Assembly (NCBI GenBank): GCA_045119035.1
Contig: JBGVCU010000058.1
Coordinates: 1 to 42,785 of the forward strand
DNA: 42,785 nucleotides
Source: CAYVQA01 sp045119035
Lineage (GTDB): Bacteria > Bacillota_I > Bacilli_A > ML615J-28 > CAG-313
Direction: 5' to 3'
This document shows positions 25,426-34,611 of this stretch, piece by piece. The notes under the pieces are model-generated. The model searched no databases. It was not told the DNA's origin and saw nothing but the letters and a program-made list of their open reading frames with translations. Every line of letters begins with the position of its first letter. Position 1 is the stretch's first letter. The position numbers were made by a program, and so were the translations under genes.

Positions 25426-26551
25426 ATGTATTGGATGTGGAATTAAAATTCAATCTAATGATCCTTTAAAAGCGGGATATGTACCTGAAATAAAGTTAAT
25501 AGAACAAGGTGAAGAAGTATATTGTAAAAGATGTTATGAAATAATGCATCACAATGCAACTTATGATTATAGTACTTCTACTGCGAGTTATTACAATAAA
25601 ATTAGTTGTATAAAAGATACTAATTCTTTAATTATTCTTATTGTGGATGTTCTTAATTTAAATAGTTCATTTATTCCTAATTTAAAAGATTATATTGGTA
25701 ATAATAAAGTTTTAATTTTAATCAATAAAACTGACCTTTTGCCAAGTACTATTAAGTTAAATCATTTAGAAATGTTTGTTAAAAAATTAGCTGAAGAACA
25801 AATGTTAAATGTAGTTTCTGTTATGATGGTATCAGCTTATAAAAAACAAAATGTTGATAAAGTATTGGAAAAAATTAAGAAACTTCGTTTTAGAAAAGAT
25901 CGTAAAACTAAAAACTTTGAAGATGTTTATGTAATGGGATGTGCAAGTGTTGGTAAATCTACGTTTATTAATGCTTTACTTAAAATTACAAATCAAATTA
26001 ATAAAGATTTAATCACAACAAGTGAAGTGTTTAATACTACATTAGATTTTATTAAAATAAATCTTGATAAGAAAAATTTCTTAATTGATACTCCAGGGAT
26101 TATTAATCCATCATCATTTGGAGCATATTTACTACCTGACTCAATTAAAAAAATTACACCACACAAATATATTAAACCTCGTACATATCAATTAAATCCT
26201 GATCAAACAATCTTCTTAGGAGGACTTTTAAGACTTGATTTTGTTGAAGGTGAAAAAATCTCTGTTTCAACATATGTTTCTAATGATTTATATGTACATA
26301 GAACAAAAACTGTAAATGCGTCAGAAGTATTTGAAAAAAATGTAGGGTCACTTCTTAATCCTCCTGCAACAGCAAAAGAAATTGAATTATTAAGTGCAAC
26401 TAAAGAAGTGGAATTTAAATTTGAAAATGGTGCTTATGATTTAGAAGTTCCAGGTGTTGGTTTTGTTCATATAACAGGTACAAATGTTTTAGTAAAAGCA
26501 AAAGTATATGAAAAAATTGATTTAAGAATGGTGAAAACTTTCATATGTTAG
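25418..26551 (+). CDS. yqeH: YqeH, circularly permuted ribosome-assembly GTPase
   Basis: 377 residues. An N-terminal zinc finger (Cys4, Cys7, Cys36, Cys39) is followed by the GTPase motifs in permuted order: NKTD at 103-106 (G4), SAYK (G5), GCASVGKS at 174-181 (G1) and DTPG at 224-227 (G3). The C-terminal half is the RNA-binding region. YqeH is needed for 30S subunit assembly. It overlaps both neighbours by a few bases, so translation is probably coupled. Confidence 0.95.
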   Translation: MSKCIGCGIKIQSNDPLKAGYVPEIKLIEQGEEVYCKRCYEIMHHNATYDYSTSTASYYNKISCIKDTNSLIILIVDVLNLNSSFIPNLKDYIGNNKVLILINKTDLLPSTIKLNHLEMFVKKLAEEQMLNVVSVMMVSAYKKQNVDKVLEKIKKLRFRKDRKTKNFEDVYVMGCASVGKSTFINALLKITNQINKDLITTSEVFNTTLDFIKINLDKKNFLIDTPGIINPSSFGAYLLPDSIKKITPHKYIKPRTYQLNPDQTIFLGGLLRLDFVEGEKISVSTYVSNDLYVHRTKTVNASEVFEKNVGSLLNPPATAKEIELLSATKEVEFKFENGAYDLEVPGVGFVHITGTNVLVKAKVYEKIDLRMVKTFIC

Positions 26552-27135
26552 ATTATAATACTTTATATGAAAAAGTAAAAGATCATTTTTTATTATATAA
26601 TAAGGAAGAGCGTTTTAATCACACTTTAGGGGTTATTAAAATGGCTCTTTATTTAAATAAGATTCATAATCTAAATCTAAATGAAGAAAAAATAAAAATT
26701 TCTGCCTTAGTTCATGATTACTCAAAAGTATATAGTACTGAAATATTAAAAAAATATATTTTAAAAGAATATTCTAGCGATTTAGAACTTTTAAATTTTC
26801 CAGAAATATTTCATGCTTTAATTGGTGATGTTATTGTAAAACAAGAATTAGATATAATTGACTTAGAAATTCTTGATGCGGTAAAATATCATACAACTGG
26901 TAAAGCTAATATGAGTAGTCTTACTAAGTTAATTTATTTATCTGATTATATTGAAGAAGGTAGAAAATTCAATCAAGCTAGTGTTATTAGAGAATTAGCT
27001 TATAAATCTATTGATAAAGCTATATTTGAAATGACAAAAAATACTATTGAATATTTAGAGAGTAAGGGGTTTGCCGTTTATTCTAAAACCTATGAAACAT
27101 ATAATTATTATAAGGAGGAAAATTTAAATGCTTAA
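26545..27135 (+). CDS. yqeK: YqeK, HD-domain symmetrical Ap4A hydrolase
   Basis: 196 residues. Metal-binding HD pattern: His26 in RFNHTLGV, HDYSK (His57, Asp58), HALIGD, a later YHTTGK and SDYIEEGR. YqeK cleaves the alarmone Ap4A to ADP in Gram-positive bacteria. Its ATG overlaps the end of yqeH by 7 bp and its end overlaps rsfS. Confidence 0.93.
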   Translation: MLDYNTLYEKVKDHFLLYNKEERFNHTLGVIKMALYLNKIHNLNLNEEKIKISALVHDYSKVYSTEILKKYILKEYSSDLELLNFPEIFHALIGDVIVKQELDIIDLEILDAVKYHTTGKANMSSLTKLIYLSDYIEEGRKFNQASVIRELAYKSIDKAIFEMTKNTIEYLESKGFAVYSKTYETYNYYKEENLNA

Positions 27136-27457
27136 AACTACATTAGATATTTTATCAAAAGCTGTTGTTAAAGATATTGTTGTTTATCATATGGAAACTG
27201 TTTCTCCTTTTTATGATTATTTTGTAGTAGGTTCAGTAAATTCTAATCGTCAAGGTAGTGCGGCTGTAAATTATCTAAAAAAAGATTTAGCTTTAGCTGG
27301 TTATACGATTAAAGGATTTTCATCTTCTAATGAATCTGGCTGGTTTTTAGTTGATGGAGGAAGCGTAGTTGTTCATTTATTTGTAGGTAATGAACGTTTT
27401 GTTTATAATTTAGATGGTATATTTAGTCATTTAGAAAAAGAAATTATCGAAAATTAG
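27128..27457 (+). CDS. rsfS: Ribosomal silencing factor RsfS
   Basis: 109 residues. DIVVYHMETVSPFYDYFVVGS, a Ser/Asn-rich loop (NESGWFLVDGGSVVVHLF) and a C-terminal RFVYNLDGIF are diagnostic. RsfS binds L14 and blocks subunit joining when nutrients are scarce. GGAGGAA is placed before the ATG inside the end of yqeK. Confidence 0.94.
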   Translation: MLKTTLDILSKAVVKDIVVYHMETVSPFYDYFVVGSVNSNRQGSAAVNYLKKDLALAGYTIKGFSSSNESGWFLVDGGSVVVHLFVGNERFVYNLDGIFSHLEKEIIEN

Positions 27458-27507
27458 GCACAAGTCTATATTGTTTTCATATAATATAAAGAAAGGCTTG
27501 TGTTATA

Positions 27508-27759
27508 TTGAAATTAACAGACTTAATGCAAAAAGATATCATCAATGATGATGATGGTAACAAATTAGGTAAAATAATTGATATAAATTTAGAACTAGAT
27601 GGTACTATTAATAGTATTATTATAAATAAAGGAATCAAATTTAGTAATATCTTTTCTTCTAAAGAACAAGTGATTGTTGATTGGGATAAAATTTTAAAAA
27701 TTGGAAATGATGTTATTATTGTTGATTATAGAAAAAAGAAAATTGATAAAAAAACATAG
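27508..27759 (+). CDS. PRC-barrel protein of the YlmC/YmxH type
   Basis: 83 residues, TTG start (27508) with GAAAGG 11 nt upstream, a rather long spacing. LTDLMQKDIINDDDGNKLGKIIDINLE is the PRC-barrel signature; the short size and the closing DVIIVDYR match YlmC/YmxH, often annotated as sporulation-associated. Molecular role unknown. A 9-bp inverted repeat (27459-27467 and 27494-27502) brackets a TATAAT and reaches into the ribosome binding site. Confidence 0.8.
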   Translation: MKLTDLMQKDIINDDDGNKLGKIIDINLELDGTINSIIINKGIKFSNIFSSKEQVIVDWDKILKIGNDVIIVDYRKKKIDKKT

Positions 27760-27767
27760 GTATTATT

Positions 27768-28385
27768 ATGATAGTTGAAGTTATAAAAGAAAATTACTGT
27801 AATACATATTTTGTCGGTAATGAAAAAGAATTTATTATTATTGATCCAAGTATTGATATTAGATCAATTGAATTTATGATAAAAAAGAAGTTTTCTGGTT
27901 CTTTATTAAAAGGAATATTTCTAACACATGGTCATTTTGATCATATTTGTACTTTACCGTTAATAAATAAAAAGTTTGATGTTCCAGTATTTGTTCATAA
28001 AAATGATTTATCAAAGATAAATGATATTAACTTATCTTGTGCAACATATTTTGGGGTAACAAAATTAAATGAAATTAGTAATTTAAGAAAACTTCAAGAA
28101 GTGACTTCGTATGAAACGTTTAAAATTAAAATGATTCATACACCTGGCCATACAAATGGATCTGTATGTTATTTAATTGATGATTATTTATTTAGTGGTG
28201 ATACATTGTTTAATAATGCTGTTGGAAGAACAGATTTACTTACAAGCAGTGAACAACAGTTAAAAGAAAGTATTATTCATTTAATGAAACTTGATCCAAA
28301 ACTTATAGTTTATCCTGGCCATGGTAAATCTTCAACTATTTTAAATGAAAAAGAAAATAATTATTATTATAAGATGATTAAATAG
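27768..28385 (+). CDS. Metallo-beta-lactamase-fold hydrolase (glyoxalase II-like)
   Basis: 205 residues. The metal motif THGHFDH (His54, His56, Asp58, His59) is followed by HTPGHTNGS, FSGDTLF and YPGHGKSS, all in the order of the glyoxalase II-like branch. It should hydrolyse a thioester or a related small substrate; YqgX-like enzymes of Bacillota are the nearest idea. It starts 8 bp after the PRC-barrel gene, so the two are probably co-transcribed. Confidence 0.88.
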   Translation: MIVEVIKENYCNTYFVGNEKEFIIIDPSIDIRSIEFMIKKKFSGSLLKGIFLTHGHFDHICTLPLINKKFDVPVFVHKNDLSKINDINLSCATYFGVTKLNEISNLRKLQEVTSYETFKIKMIHTPGHTNGSVCYLIDDYLFSGDTLFNNAVGRTDLLTSSEQQLKESIIHLMKLDPKLIVYPGHGKSSTILNEKENNYYYKMIK

Positions 28386-28412
28386 ACTTATTTTTTAAGT
28401 CTATTTTTTTAT
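28381..28412 (+). terminator. Intrinsic terminator before hrcA
   Basis: AATAGACTTA (28381-28390) pairs with TAAGTCTATT (28396-28405); long T run. The left arm includes the stop codon of the upstream gene. Confidence 0.9.
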
Positions 28413-28467
28413 TTAAATGTGATAAAAATATGAATTTTACATATAATAATAATGAAATGATATAAAA

Positions 28468-28494
28468 TTAGCACTAATCGCTTGACAGTGCTAA
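28468..28494 (+). promoter_or_regulatory. CIRCE operator (HrcA binding site)
   Basis: TTAGCACT, 11 bp, AGTGCTAA: the CIRCE inverted repeat with its outermost loop pair (normally C and G) changed. The -35 box lies inside it. Confidence 0.92.
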
Positions 28495-28510
28495 TAATAT
28501 GTGATATAAT
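28482..28510 (+). promoter_or_regulatory. Promoter of the hrcA-grpE-dnaK-dnaJ operon
   Basis: TTGACA (28482-28487) within CIRCE, a 17-bp spacer, TATAAT (28505-28510). HrcA bound at CIRCE would cover the -35. Confidence 0.9.
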
Positions 28511-28540
28511 GTTATTGTAAAAAAGATAGGAGGTAAAGAT

Positions 28541-29554
28541 ATGATTTCTGAACGTCAAAAATTAGTGCTTACATCAATAGTTGAAGAATATGTAAGAAAT
28601 AACGAACCAGTTGGATCGCGCACTTTATCTAAAAGACCAGAACTACAATTTTCATCAGCGACTTTAAGAAATGACATGGCTGATTTAGAAGATTTAGGAT
28701 ATTTAGAAAAAACTCATACATCAAGTGGAAGAATTCCTTCTGAAAAAGGATATAGACTTTATGTAGAGAATATATTAAATCAAAAATCAGAAAAATCAAA
28801 TTATGCATTTCCAATGATTGATGAAATTTTTAATCGTAGTAATTTATCAAAAGAACAAGCAATTTCAGAATCAATGACACTTGTATCAGAACTTACAAAT
28901 TATGCTGCAATTGTTCTTGGAAATAATGCTCAAAATGCAAAAGTTAAAAAATTAGAATTCATTAGTTTACAAGGTCAATATGCGCTTATATTGATGGTTA
29001 CAGATAATGGACATGTAGAAAGTAAAAGAATTATTATTCCAGAAGGAATTAATACTAAGGATGTTGAAAAAGTAATTCATGTTTTAGATGATTTACTGAA
29101 AAACCGTTTAGTTCGTGAAATTTCTCTTTTAATGAATGAAAATTTTGATAATGATGAAATAGCTGATTTTATTAAATATCATGAAAATCTAGTAAATGTC
29201 TTCCTATCAGCATTTACTCAAATGGCTAAAGATAAATATTTAGTAACAGGACAAGCAAATATTTTATCTCAACCTGAGTTTCAAGACATTAACAAAGTTA
29301 GAAAAATATTTGAAGCAATTGAACAACGTGAAATATTAAGAGTTGTTGAAGCAAGTAATGAAGGTATTTCAATTAAGATTGGTCAAGAAAACGAAGTTAC
29401 TGCAATGAAAGATTGTACAGTAATTACAGTTCCATATCATTCTTCAACTGGTGATAAGGGGACTATTTCAGTGTTTGGTCCAACACGTATGGAATATAAT
29501 AAAATCATTCCACTGCTTGAATATATTGCAGATAATATTAAGAAAATTGTATAG
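28541..29554 (+). CDS. hrcA: Heat-shock repressor HrcA
   Basis: 337 residues. N-terminal winged helix (EPVGSRTLSKR, SSATLRNDMADLEDLGYLEKTHTSSGR) and the GAF-like C-terminal region. HrcA binds CIRCE and is folded with the help of GroEL, giving feedback control. It is the first gene of its own regulon. ATAGGAGG precedes the ATG. Confidence 0.96.
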   Translation: MISERQKLVLTSIVEEYVRNNEPVGSRTLSKRPELQFSSATLRNDMADLEDLGYLEKTHTSSGRIPSEKGYRLYVENILNQKSEKSNYAFPMIDEIFNRSNLSKEQAISESMTLVSELTNYAAIVLGNNAQNAKVKKLEFISLQGQYALILMVTDNGHVESKRIIIPEGINTKDVEKVIHVLDDLLKNRLVREISLLMNENFDNDEIADFIKYHENLVNVFLSAFTQMAKDKYLVTGQANILSQPEFQDINKVRKIFEAIEQREILRVVEASNEGISIKIGQENEVTAMKDCTVITVPYHSSTGDKGTISVFGPTRMEYNKIIPLLEYIADNIKKIV

Positions 29555-29563
29555 GAGGGTAAT

Positions 29564-30127
29564 ATGAGTGATTTTAATCGCCATCGTGAAGAGGAATTAG
29601 AAGAGCAAGAAAATGGTGAACTAGAAGAAGAAAATGAAGCTGAAGTTGTAGAAGAAGCAGATGAAGACGAAATTACAGCTTTACAAAATAAAATTGCTGA
29701 ACTTAGTGATTTATTATTAAGAAATAGAGCAGAACTTGAAAATTTTAAAAGAAGAACAAATGAAGAAAGAATTAAAGAAAGAAAATATCATTTACAAGAT
29801 ATTTTAACTGATTTAATTGAAATAGTTGATATTTTTGACGCAGTTGTAAACATGCCAACTGAAGATGAAAAATTAAAAAATTTCTTATTAGGTTTTAAAA
29901 TGTTAAATGATCGTTTTAATCAAGTTTTAGAATCAAATGATGTTAAGAAAATTGAAGCATTAAATAAGAAATTTGATAGTAATTATCACGAATGCATTAA
30001 TGTTGAAGTTAATGATGAAATTGAAAGTGAAACAGTTATTAAAGTAATGACTAACGGTTATATGTATAAAGACCGTGTTTTAAAACCTAGTAGGGTTATT
30101 GTTAGTAAAAAATCAGAAGAAAATTAA
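29564..30127 (+). CDS. grpE: GrpE nucleotide exchange factor
   Basis: 187 residues. A Glu-rich disordered N-terminus (about 35 residues), a long coiled-coil (LLLRNRAELENFKRR) and the C-terminal beta domain with the end motif GYMYKDRVLKPSRVIV. It releases ADP from DnaK. The gene lies 9 bp after hrcA. Confidence 0.95.
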   Translation: MSDFNRHREEELEEQENGELEEENEAEVVEEADEDEITALQNKIAELSDLLLRNRAELENFKRRTNEERIKERKYHLQDILTDLIEIVDIFDAVVNMPTEDEKLKNFLLGFKMLNDRFNQVLESNDVKKIEALNKKFDSNYHECINVEVNDEIESETVIKVMTNGYMYKDRVLKPSRVIVSKKSEEN

Positions 30128-30144
30128 TAAAGGAGATTATGATT

Positions 30145-31962
30145 ATGAGTAAAATTATTGGAATCGATTTAGGTACAACAAATTCATGTGTATCTGTTAT
30201 GGAAGGTGGAGAACCTAAAGTTATTGTTAACGCAGAAGGATTAAGAACTACTCCTTCAGTAGTTGCATTTAAAAATGGAGAAATTATTGTTGGTGAAAAT
30301 GCACGTAGACAAGCTGCTACAAACATGGATACAGTATTCTCTGTAAAACGTCATATGGGAACAGATAAGAAAATTGATATTAGATCAACATCTAAATCAT
30401 ATACACCACAAGAAATTTCAGCTATGATTTTACAAAATTTAAAGAAAACAGCTGAAAACTATTTAGGTGAAAAAGTTACTGAAGCAGTTATTACAGTTCC
30501 AGCTTATTTTAATGATGCTGAACGTCAAGCAACTAAAGATGCAGGTAAAATTGCAGGTTTAGACGTTAAACGTATTATTAATGAACCAACTGCAGCAGCA
30601 CTTGCTTATGGTATTGATAAAAATGATAAAGATCAAACTATTCTTGTTTATGACCTAGGTGGAGGAACATTCGACGTTTCTGTATTACAACTTGCTGATG
30701 GTACTTATGAAGTATTATCAACAGCTGGAAATAACCGTTTAGGTGGAGATGACTTTGATAATCGTATTGTTGATTATATCGTTAATGATTTCAAAGTTCA
30801 AGAAGGTGTTGATTTAAGAAATGATAAAACAGCAATGTTTAGATTAAAACTTGAAGCTGAAAAAGCTAAAAAAGAATTATCTAACATGTCAACAACTGAT
30901 ATTAATATTCCATTTATTACAATGGCAAACGGAAATGCACTACATGTAAATATGAGTTTAACACGTGCTAAATTTGAATCATTAATTCAAGATTTAATTG
31001 ATGCAACAACTAAATCAGTTCGTCAAGCTTTAAGAGATGCAAAAATTTCTGCAAGTGATTTAGATCAAGTATTACTTGTTGGTGGTTCTACAAGAATTCC
31101 TGCCGTACAAGAACTTGTTAAACGTGAATTAGGTAAAGAACCTAATAGAAGTATTAACCCAGATGAAGTTGTAGCAATGGGTGCTGCTATTCAAGGTGGA
31201 GTAATTGGTGGAGATGTTAAAGATGTATTATTATTAGACGTTACACCTCTTTCTTTAGGTATTGAAACTTTAGGTGGTGTTATGACTAGATTAATTGAAC
31301 GTAACACAACTATTCCTACTTCAAAAAGCCAAGTATTCTCAACTGCAGCTGATAATCAACCAGCAGTAGACATCCATGTATTACAAGGTGAAAGAGCAAT
31401 GGCTGCTGATAACAAAACTTTAGGACGTTTCCAATTAGGAGATATTCCTCTAGCTCCACGTGGTGTTCCACAAATTGAAGTTAAATTTGATATTGACGCT
31501 AACGGTATTGTTCATGTTAGTGCTAAAGATTTAAAAACAAATAAATCTCAATCAATTACTGTAACTGGTTCAACTGGTTTAAGTGATGATGAAATCGATA
31601 GAATGGTTAAAGAAGCTGAAGAAAATGCTGATGCAGATAAAGCTAGAAAAGAAGAAGTTGATTTACGTAATGAATGTGAACAATATATCTTTGCTGCTCA
31701 AAAATCATTAGATGATTTAAAAGATGATGCAACTGAAGATGAAAAAACACAAGTAAATTCTGCAATCGATGCATTAAAAGAAAGCTTAAAAGGAAATGAT
31801 ATCGAAGATATTAAAGCTAAAAAAGAAGAATTAATCAAAGCTTCTCAAAGCATTGCTGTAAAAGCATATCAAAAAGTTCAAGAACAACAACAAGCTCAAT
31901 CTACAAATGATGCTGAAACTGATGATAATGTAGTTGATGCTGATTATGAAGATATTAAATAA
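30145..31962 (+). CDS. dnaK: Chaperone DnaK (Hsp70)
   Basis: 605 residues from ATG 30145, 9 nt after AAGGAG; the ATG two codons earlier is only 3 nt from that site. ATPase domain GIDLGTTNS, DLGGGTFDVS, LVGGSTRIP; substrate domain around DVTPLSLGIETLGG; tail ends in DADYEDIK. No long insertion, as in other Gram-positive DnaK proteins. It works with the adjacent GrpE and DnaJ. Confidence 0.98.
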   Translation: MSKIIGIDLGTTNSCVSVMEGGEPKVIVNAEGLRTTPSVVAFKNGEIIVGENARRQAATNMDTVFSVKRHMGTDKKIDIRSTSKSYTPQEISAMILQNLKKTAENYLGEKVTEAVITVPAYFNDAERQATKDAGKIAGLDVKRIINEPTAAALAYGIDKNDKDQTILVYDLGGGTFDVSVLQLADGTYEVLSTAGNNRLGGDDFDNRIVDYIVNDFKVQEGVDLRNDKTAMFRLKLEAEKAKKELSNMSTTDINIPFITMANGNALHVNMSLTRAKFESLIQDLIDATTKSVRQALRDAKISASDLDQVLLVGGSTRIPAVQELVKRELGKEPNRSINPDEVVAMGAAIQGGVIGGDVKDVLLLDVTPLSLGIETLGGVMTRLIERNTTIPTSKSQVFSTAADNQPAVDIHVLQGERAMAADNKTLGRFQLGDIPLAPRGVPQIEVKFDIDANGIVHVSAKDLKTNKSQSITVTGSTGLSDDEIDRMVKEAEENADADKARKEEVDLRNECEQYIFAAQKSLDDLKDDATEDEKTQVNSAIDALKESLKGNDIEDIKAKKEELIKASQSIAVKAYQKVQEQQQAQSTNDAETDDNVVDADYEDIK

Positions 31963-31985
31963 TTAGACTATAAGAGGGTTTTATA

Positions 31986-33104
31986 ATGGCAACAAAAAGA
32001 GATTACTATGAAGTCTTAGGGGTTGCAAAAACAGCATCTGATGATGAAATAAAAAAAGCTTACCGTAGTTTAGCAAAAAAATATCATCCGGATGTTTCTA
32101 AAGAACCAAATGCTCAAGAAAAATTTATTGAAGTTCAAGAAGCTTATGATTGTTTAAGTGATTCTCAAAAACGTGCCAATTATGACCGCTTTGGACATGC
32201 TGATCCAAACCAATTTGGAAATGCTGGTTTTAATGGAGGAGATTTTGGAGGATTCGGATTCGAAGATATTTTTAGTAATATCTTTGGTGGAGGACGTACA
32301 AGACAAAGCAGTAATGGTCCTGTAAAAGGTCAAGATATTCGTGTTAAAATGAATTTATCTTTTGAAGAAGCTGCTTTTGGATGTAAAAAAGAAGTTCATT
32401 ATAATAAGACAGAGAACTGTCCTCAATGTAAAGGAACTGGAGCTCAAGATCCAAAAGATGTTCATACATGTTCAACATGTGGAGGACGTGGAAGAGTAAT
32501 TCGACAACAACAAACATTCCTTGGTGTAATGCAAACAGAAACTGTTTGTCCTGACTGTAATGGTAAAGGTAAAACTGTTACTAAACCTTGTTCTGAATGT
32601 AGTGGAAAAGGAAAAATTAGAAAATCTGTTAAACCAATTATCACAATTCCAAGTGGTGTTGATGATGAGCAAACAATTAGAGTTTCTGGTTTAGGTGAAG
32701 CTGGATCTAATGGTGGACCAAGTGGAGATTTATATATCGATTTAAGTGTTGCAAGTCATGAAATTTTTGAAAGAGATGGAAATGACATTTATCTAGAGTT
32801 ACCTGTAACATTTAGTGATGTTGCACTAGGTAAAGAATTTGATGTAAAAACAATCCATGGTATGGTTAAGTTAAAAGTACCTGCTGGTACTCAAACTGGA
32901 ACTAAATTTAGACTTGCTAATAAAGGTATTTTAAATCAAAGAACAAACAGAGTTGGTCATCAATATGTTGTAGTTAAAGTAATTACACCTACAAAACTTA
33001 CATCTGAACAAAAAGATTTATTTACAAAATTATCTAAAACAGATGAAACAGCAAGCAATTCAATTTTTGATAAAATTAAGAAATTTTTCAAAGGTGATAA
33101 ATAA
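31986..33104 (+). CDS. dnaJ: Co-chaperone DnaJ (Hsp40)
   Basis: 372 residues. J domain with HPD (KKYHPDVS), Gly/Phe-rich linker (residues about 75-105), four CxxCxGxG zinc repeats (about 139-205), and a C-terminal peptide-binding region. It stimulates DnaK ATPase and loads substrates. It ends the heat-shock operon, followed by a terminator; prmA, often next, is absent. Confidence 0.98.
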   Translation: MATKRDYYEVLGVAKTASDDEIKKAYRSLAKKYHPDVSKEPNAQEKFIEVQEAYDCLSDSQKRANYDRFGHADPNQFGNAGFNGGDFGGFGFEDIFSNIFGGGRTRQSSNGPVKGQDIRVKMNLSFEEAAFGCKKEVHYNKTENCPQCKGTGAQDPKDVHTCSTCGGRGRVIRQQQTFLGVMQTETVCPDCNGKGKTVTKPCSECSGKGKIRKSVKPIITIPSGVDDEQTIRVSGLGEAGSNGGPSGDLYIDLSVASHEIFERDGNDIYLELPVTFSDVALGKEFDVKTIHGMVKLKVPAGTQTGTKFRLANKGILNQRTNRVGHQYVVVKVITPTKLTSEQKDLFTKLSKTDETASNSIFDKIKKFFKGDK

Positions 33105-33111
33105 GACTATT

Positions 33112-33142
33112 AAAGGTACTTTGCATGAAGTACCTTTTTTAA
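33112..33142 (+). terminator. Terminator of the heat-shock operon
   Basis: AAAGGTACT (33112-33120), loop of 8, AGTACCTTT (33129-33137), T run. Confidence 0.9.
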
Positions 33143-33150
33143 TATATTAT

Positions 33151-33179
33151 TTGAAAAAAAAGATTTTTAGTGGTAAAAT
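33151..33179 (+). promoter_or_regulatory. Promoter of the ECF S-like gene
   Basis: TTGAAA (33151-33156), a 17-bp spacer, TAAAAT (33174-33179). Confidence 0.7.
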
Positions 33180-33195
33180 ATAAAAGAGGTATGTT

Positions 33196-33705
33196 ATGAA
33201 AAATACTAATCTAAGAAAACTACTGCTTTGTGTAATGTATTCATCAATATTATTTATTCAGGAATTAACATTATCTTTTATCCCCGGTTTTCAATTATCT
33301 TTTTTATTAATTTTAATAATTGGTGGTACTTTAGGACTTAAATGGGGAAATTTTGTGTTATTCATTTATTTAACATTAGATAATCTATCACTTGGATCAT
33401 TTATGCCTTATGTAATTATTCCAATGATTATCGGTTGGGAATTTACATTATTAATGGGGTATTTGTTTAGAAATAAAAACAAATATCTACTAGCAGCAAT
33501 GGGTATTGTTAGTTGTTTGGTATATTGTTGGTCATATTTACCTTTTAGTAAGTTTTTCTTTAAGGTTGATATTATTTCTTATTTAATATCAGATATTACA
33601 TATGAAATATTATTAAGTATTACTACTTTTATAACAATAATCTTTTTATATAATCCACTTAAAACAATCATAGCATATCAGTGGAATGAGTTTGATAAGA
33701 ATTAA
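33196..33705 (+). CDS. Putative ECF transporter substrate-binding (S) component
   Basis: 169 residues with about six helices. The pattern QLSFLLILIIGGTLGLKWG, then LTLDNLSLGSFMPYVIIPMIIGWEF resembles S components of energy-coupling-factor vitamin transporters (an early Gly-rich turn, then a D-N-L-x-x-G loop). The substrate cannot be told, and the shared ECF ATPases and T protein would be elsewhere. Flanked by its own promoter and terminator. A plain membrane protein of unknown family is the alternative. Confidence 0.5.
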   Translation: MKNTNLRKLLLCVMYSSILFIQELTLSFIPGFQLSFLLILIIGGTLGLKWGNFVLFIYLTLDNLSLGSFMPYVIIPMIIGWEFTLLMGYLFRNKNKYLLAAMGIVSCLVYCWSYLPFSKFFFKVDIISYLISDITYEILLSITTFITIIFLYNPLKTIIAYQWNEFDKN

Positions 33706-33732
33706 AAGAACTTCTTTTGAAGTTCTTTTTTA
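33705..33732 (+). terminator. Terminator after the ECF S-like gene
   Basis: AAAGAACTTC (33705-33714), TTTT loop, GAAGTTCTTT (33719-33728), T run. Confidence 0.9.
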
Positions 33733-33780
33733 CATTTAATAAGAATAATATTTAATATAATAGTTAAAAAGAGGTTAATA

Positions 33781-34569
33781 GTGAAAGAAAATAATAAGAA
33801 AATAGGAATAATAGATTCAGGAATTGGTGGCATTACAGTACTGGAAGAACTTTTAAAAATACTTCCAAATGAATCTTATTTATATATTGCTGATCAAAAA
33901 TATTGTCCTTATTCAAATTTATCAAATAATTTAATTAAAAGAAGATTACTACAGATATGTAAATACTTGGAAAAGAAAAAAGTAAAATTAATTATTATAG
34001 CTTGTAATACGGCCTCAATATTTGTGAGTTATTTAAAACGATATATAAAAACCCCAATAATTACTGTTATAAATCCTACATGTAAAGAAATAATTAAAAG
34101 TACAAAAAATAAAAATGTTGGTTTACTTGCAACTAAAACAACGATAGAAAGTAAATTTTATCAAAAAATTCTAGAATCAGAAAATATTAATACTTATGGA
34201 GTTGCATGCAGTGAGTTTGTAAAATTAATTGAAAACAACAGTATGAATAGTATTCATACGAAAGATGTAATTAAAAACAAATTAAAAATATTGTCTGATA
34301 AAAATATTGATACCTTGGTTTATGGATGTACTCATTTTGGTATTATACATGAATTTATTGAACCATATTTTAAAAATATAAATTATGTTTCTTCAAGTAA
34401 ACCAACTGCATTATTTACTTATAATTATTTGTTAGTATTAGGATTATTAAATAATAATCATAAATATCATAAAGTGATAATTAATACAACAGATAATAAA
34501 AGTAATATGAAAATACAAATACATATTTTTAATATTAAAAATTATAAAATAAGACATATTAATATTTAA
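33781..34569 (+). CDS. murI: Glutamate racemase
   Basis: 262 residues, GTG start behind AAGAGG. IIDSGIGGITVLEEL (Asp12, Ser13), IADQKYCPYSN, the catalytic cysteines Cys75 in ACNTAS and Cys183 in YGCTHFG are all kept. It makes D-glutamate for peptidoglycan, so the organism probably has a cell wall. The C-terminal 25 residues are unusually A+T-rich and Asn/Lys-rich. A TATAAT lies at 33756-33761 with a poor -35. Confidence 0.92.
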   Translation: MKENNKKIGIIDSGIGGITVLEELLKILPNESYLYIADQKYCPYSNLSNNLIKRRLLQICKYLEKKKVKLIIIACNTASIFVSYLKRYIKTPIITVINPTCKEIIKSTKNKNVGLLATKTTIESKFYQKILESENINTYGVACSEFVKLIENNSMNSIHTKDVIKNKLKILSDKNIDTLVYGCTHFGIIHEFIEPYFKNINYVSSSKPTALFTYNYLLVLGLLNNNHKYHKVIINTTDNKSNMKIQIHIFNIKNYKIRHINI

Positions 34570-34603
34570 TACTATAGGTAAAATTTACTTATAGTATTTT
34601 TTC
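34568..34603 (+). terminator. Terminator after murI
   Basis: Stem of 8 bp plus 5 bp with a one-base bulge (34569-34582 against 34584-34597), T run; starts in the stop codon. Confidence 0.85.
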
Positions 34604-34611
34604 TAAAATAA

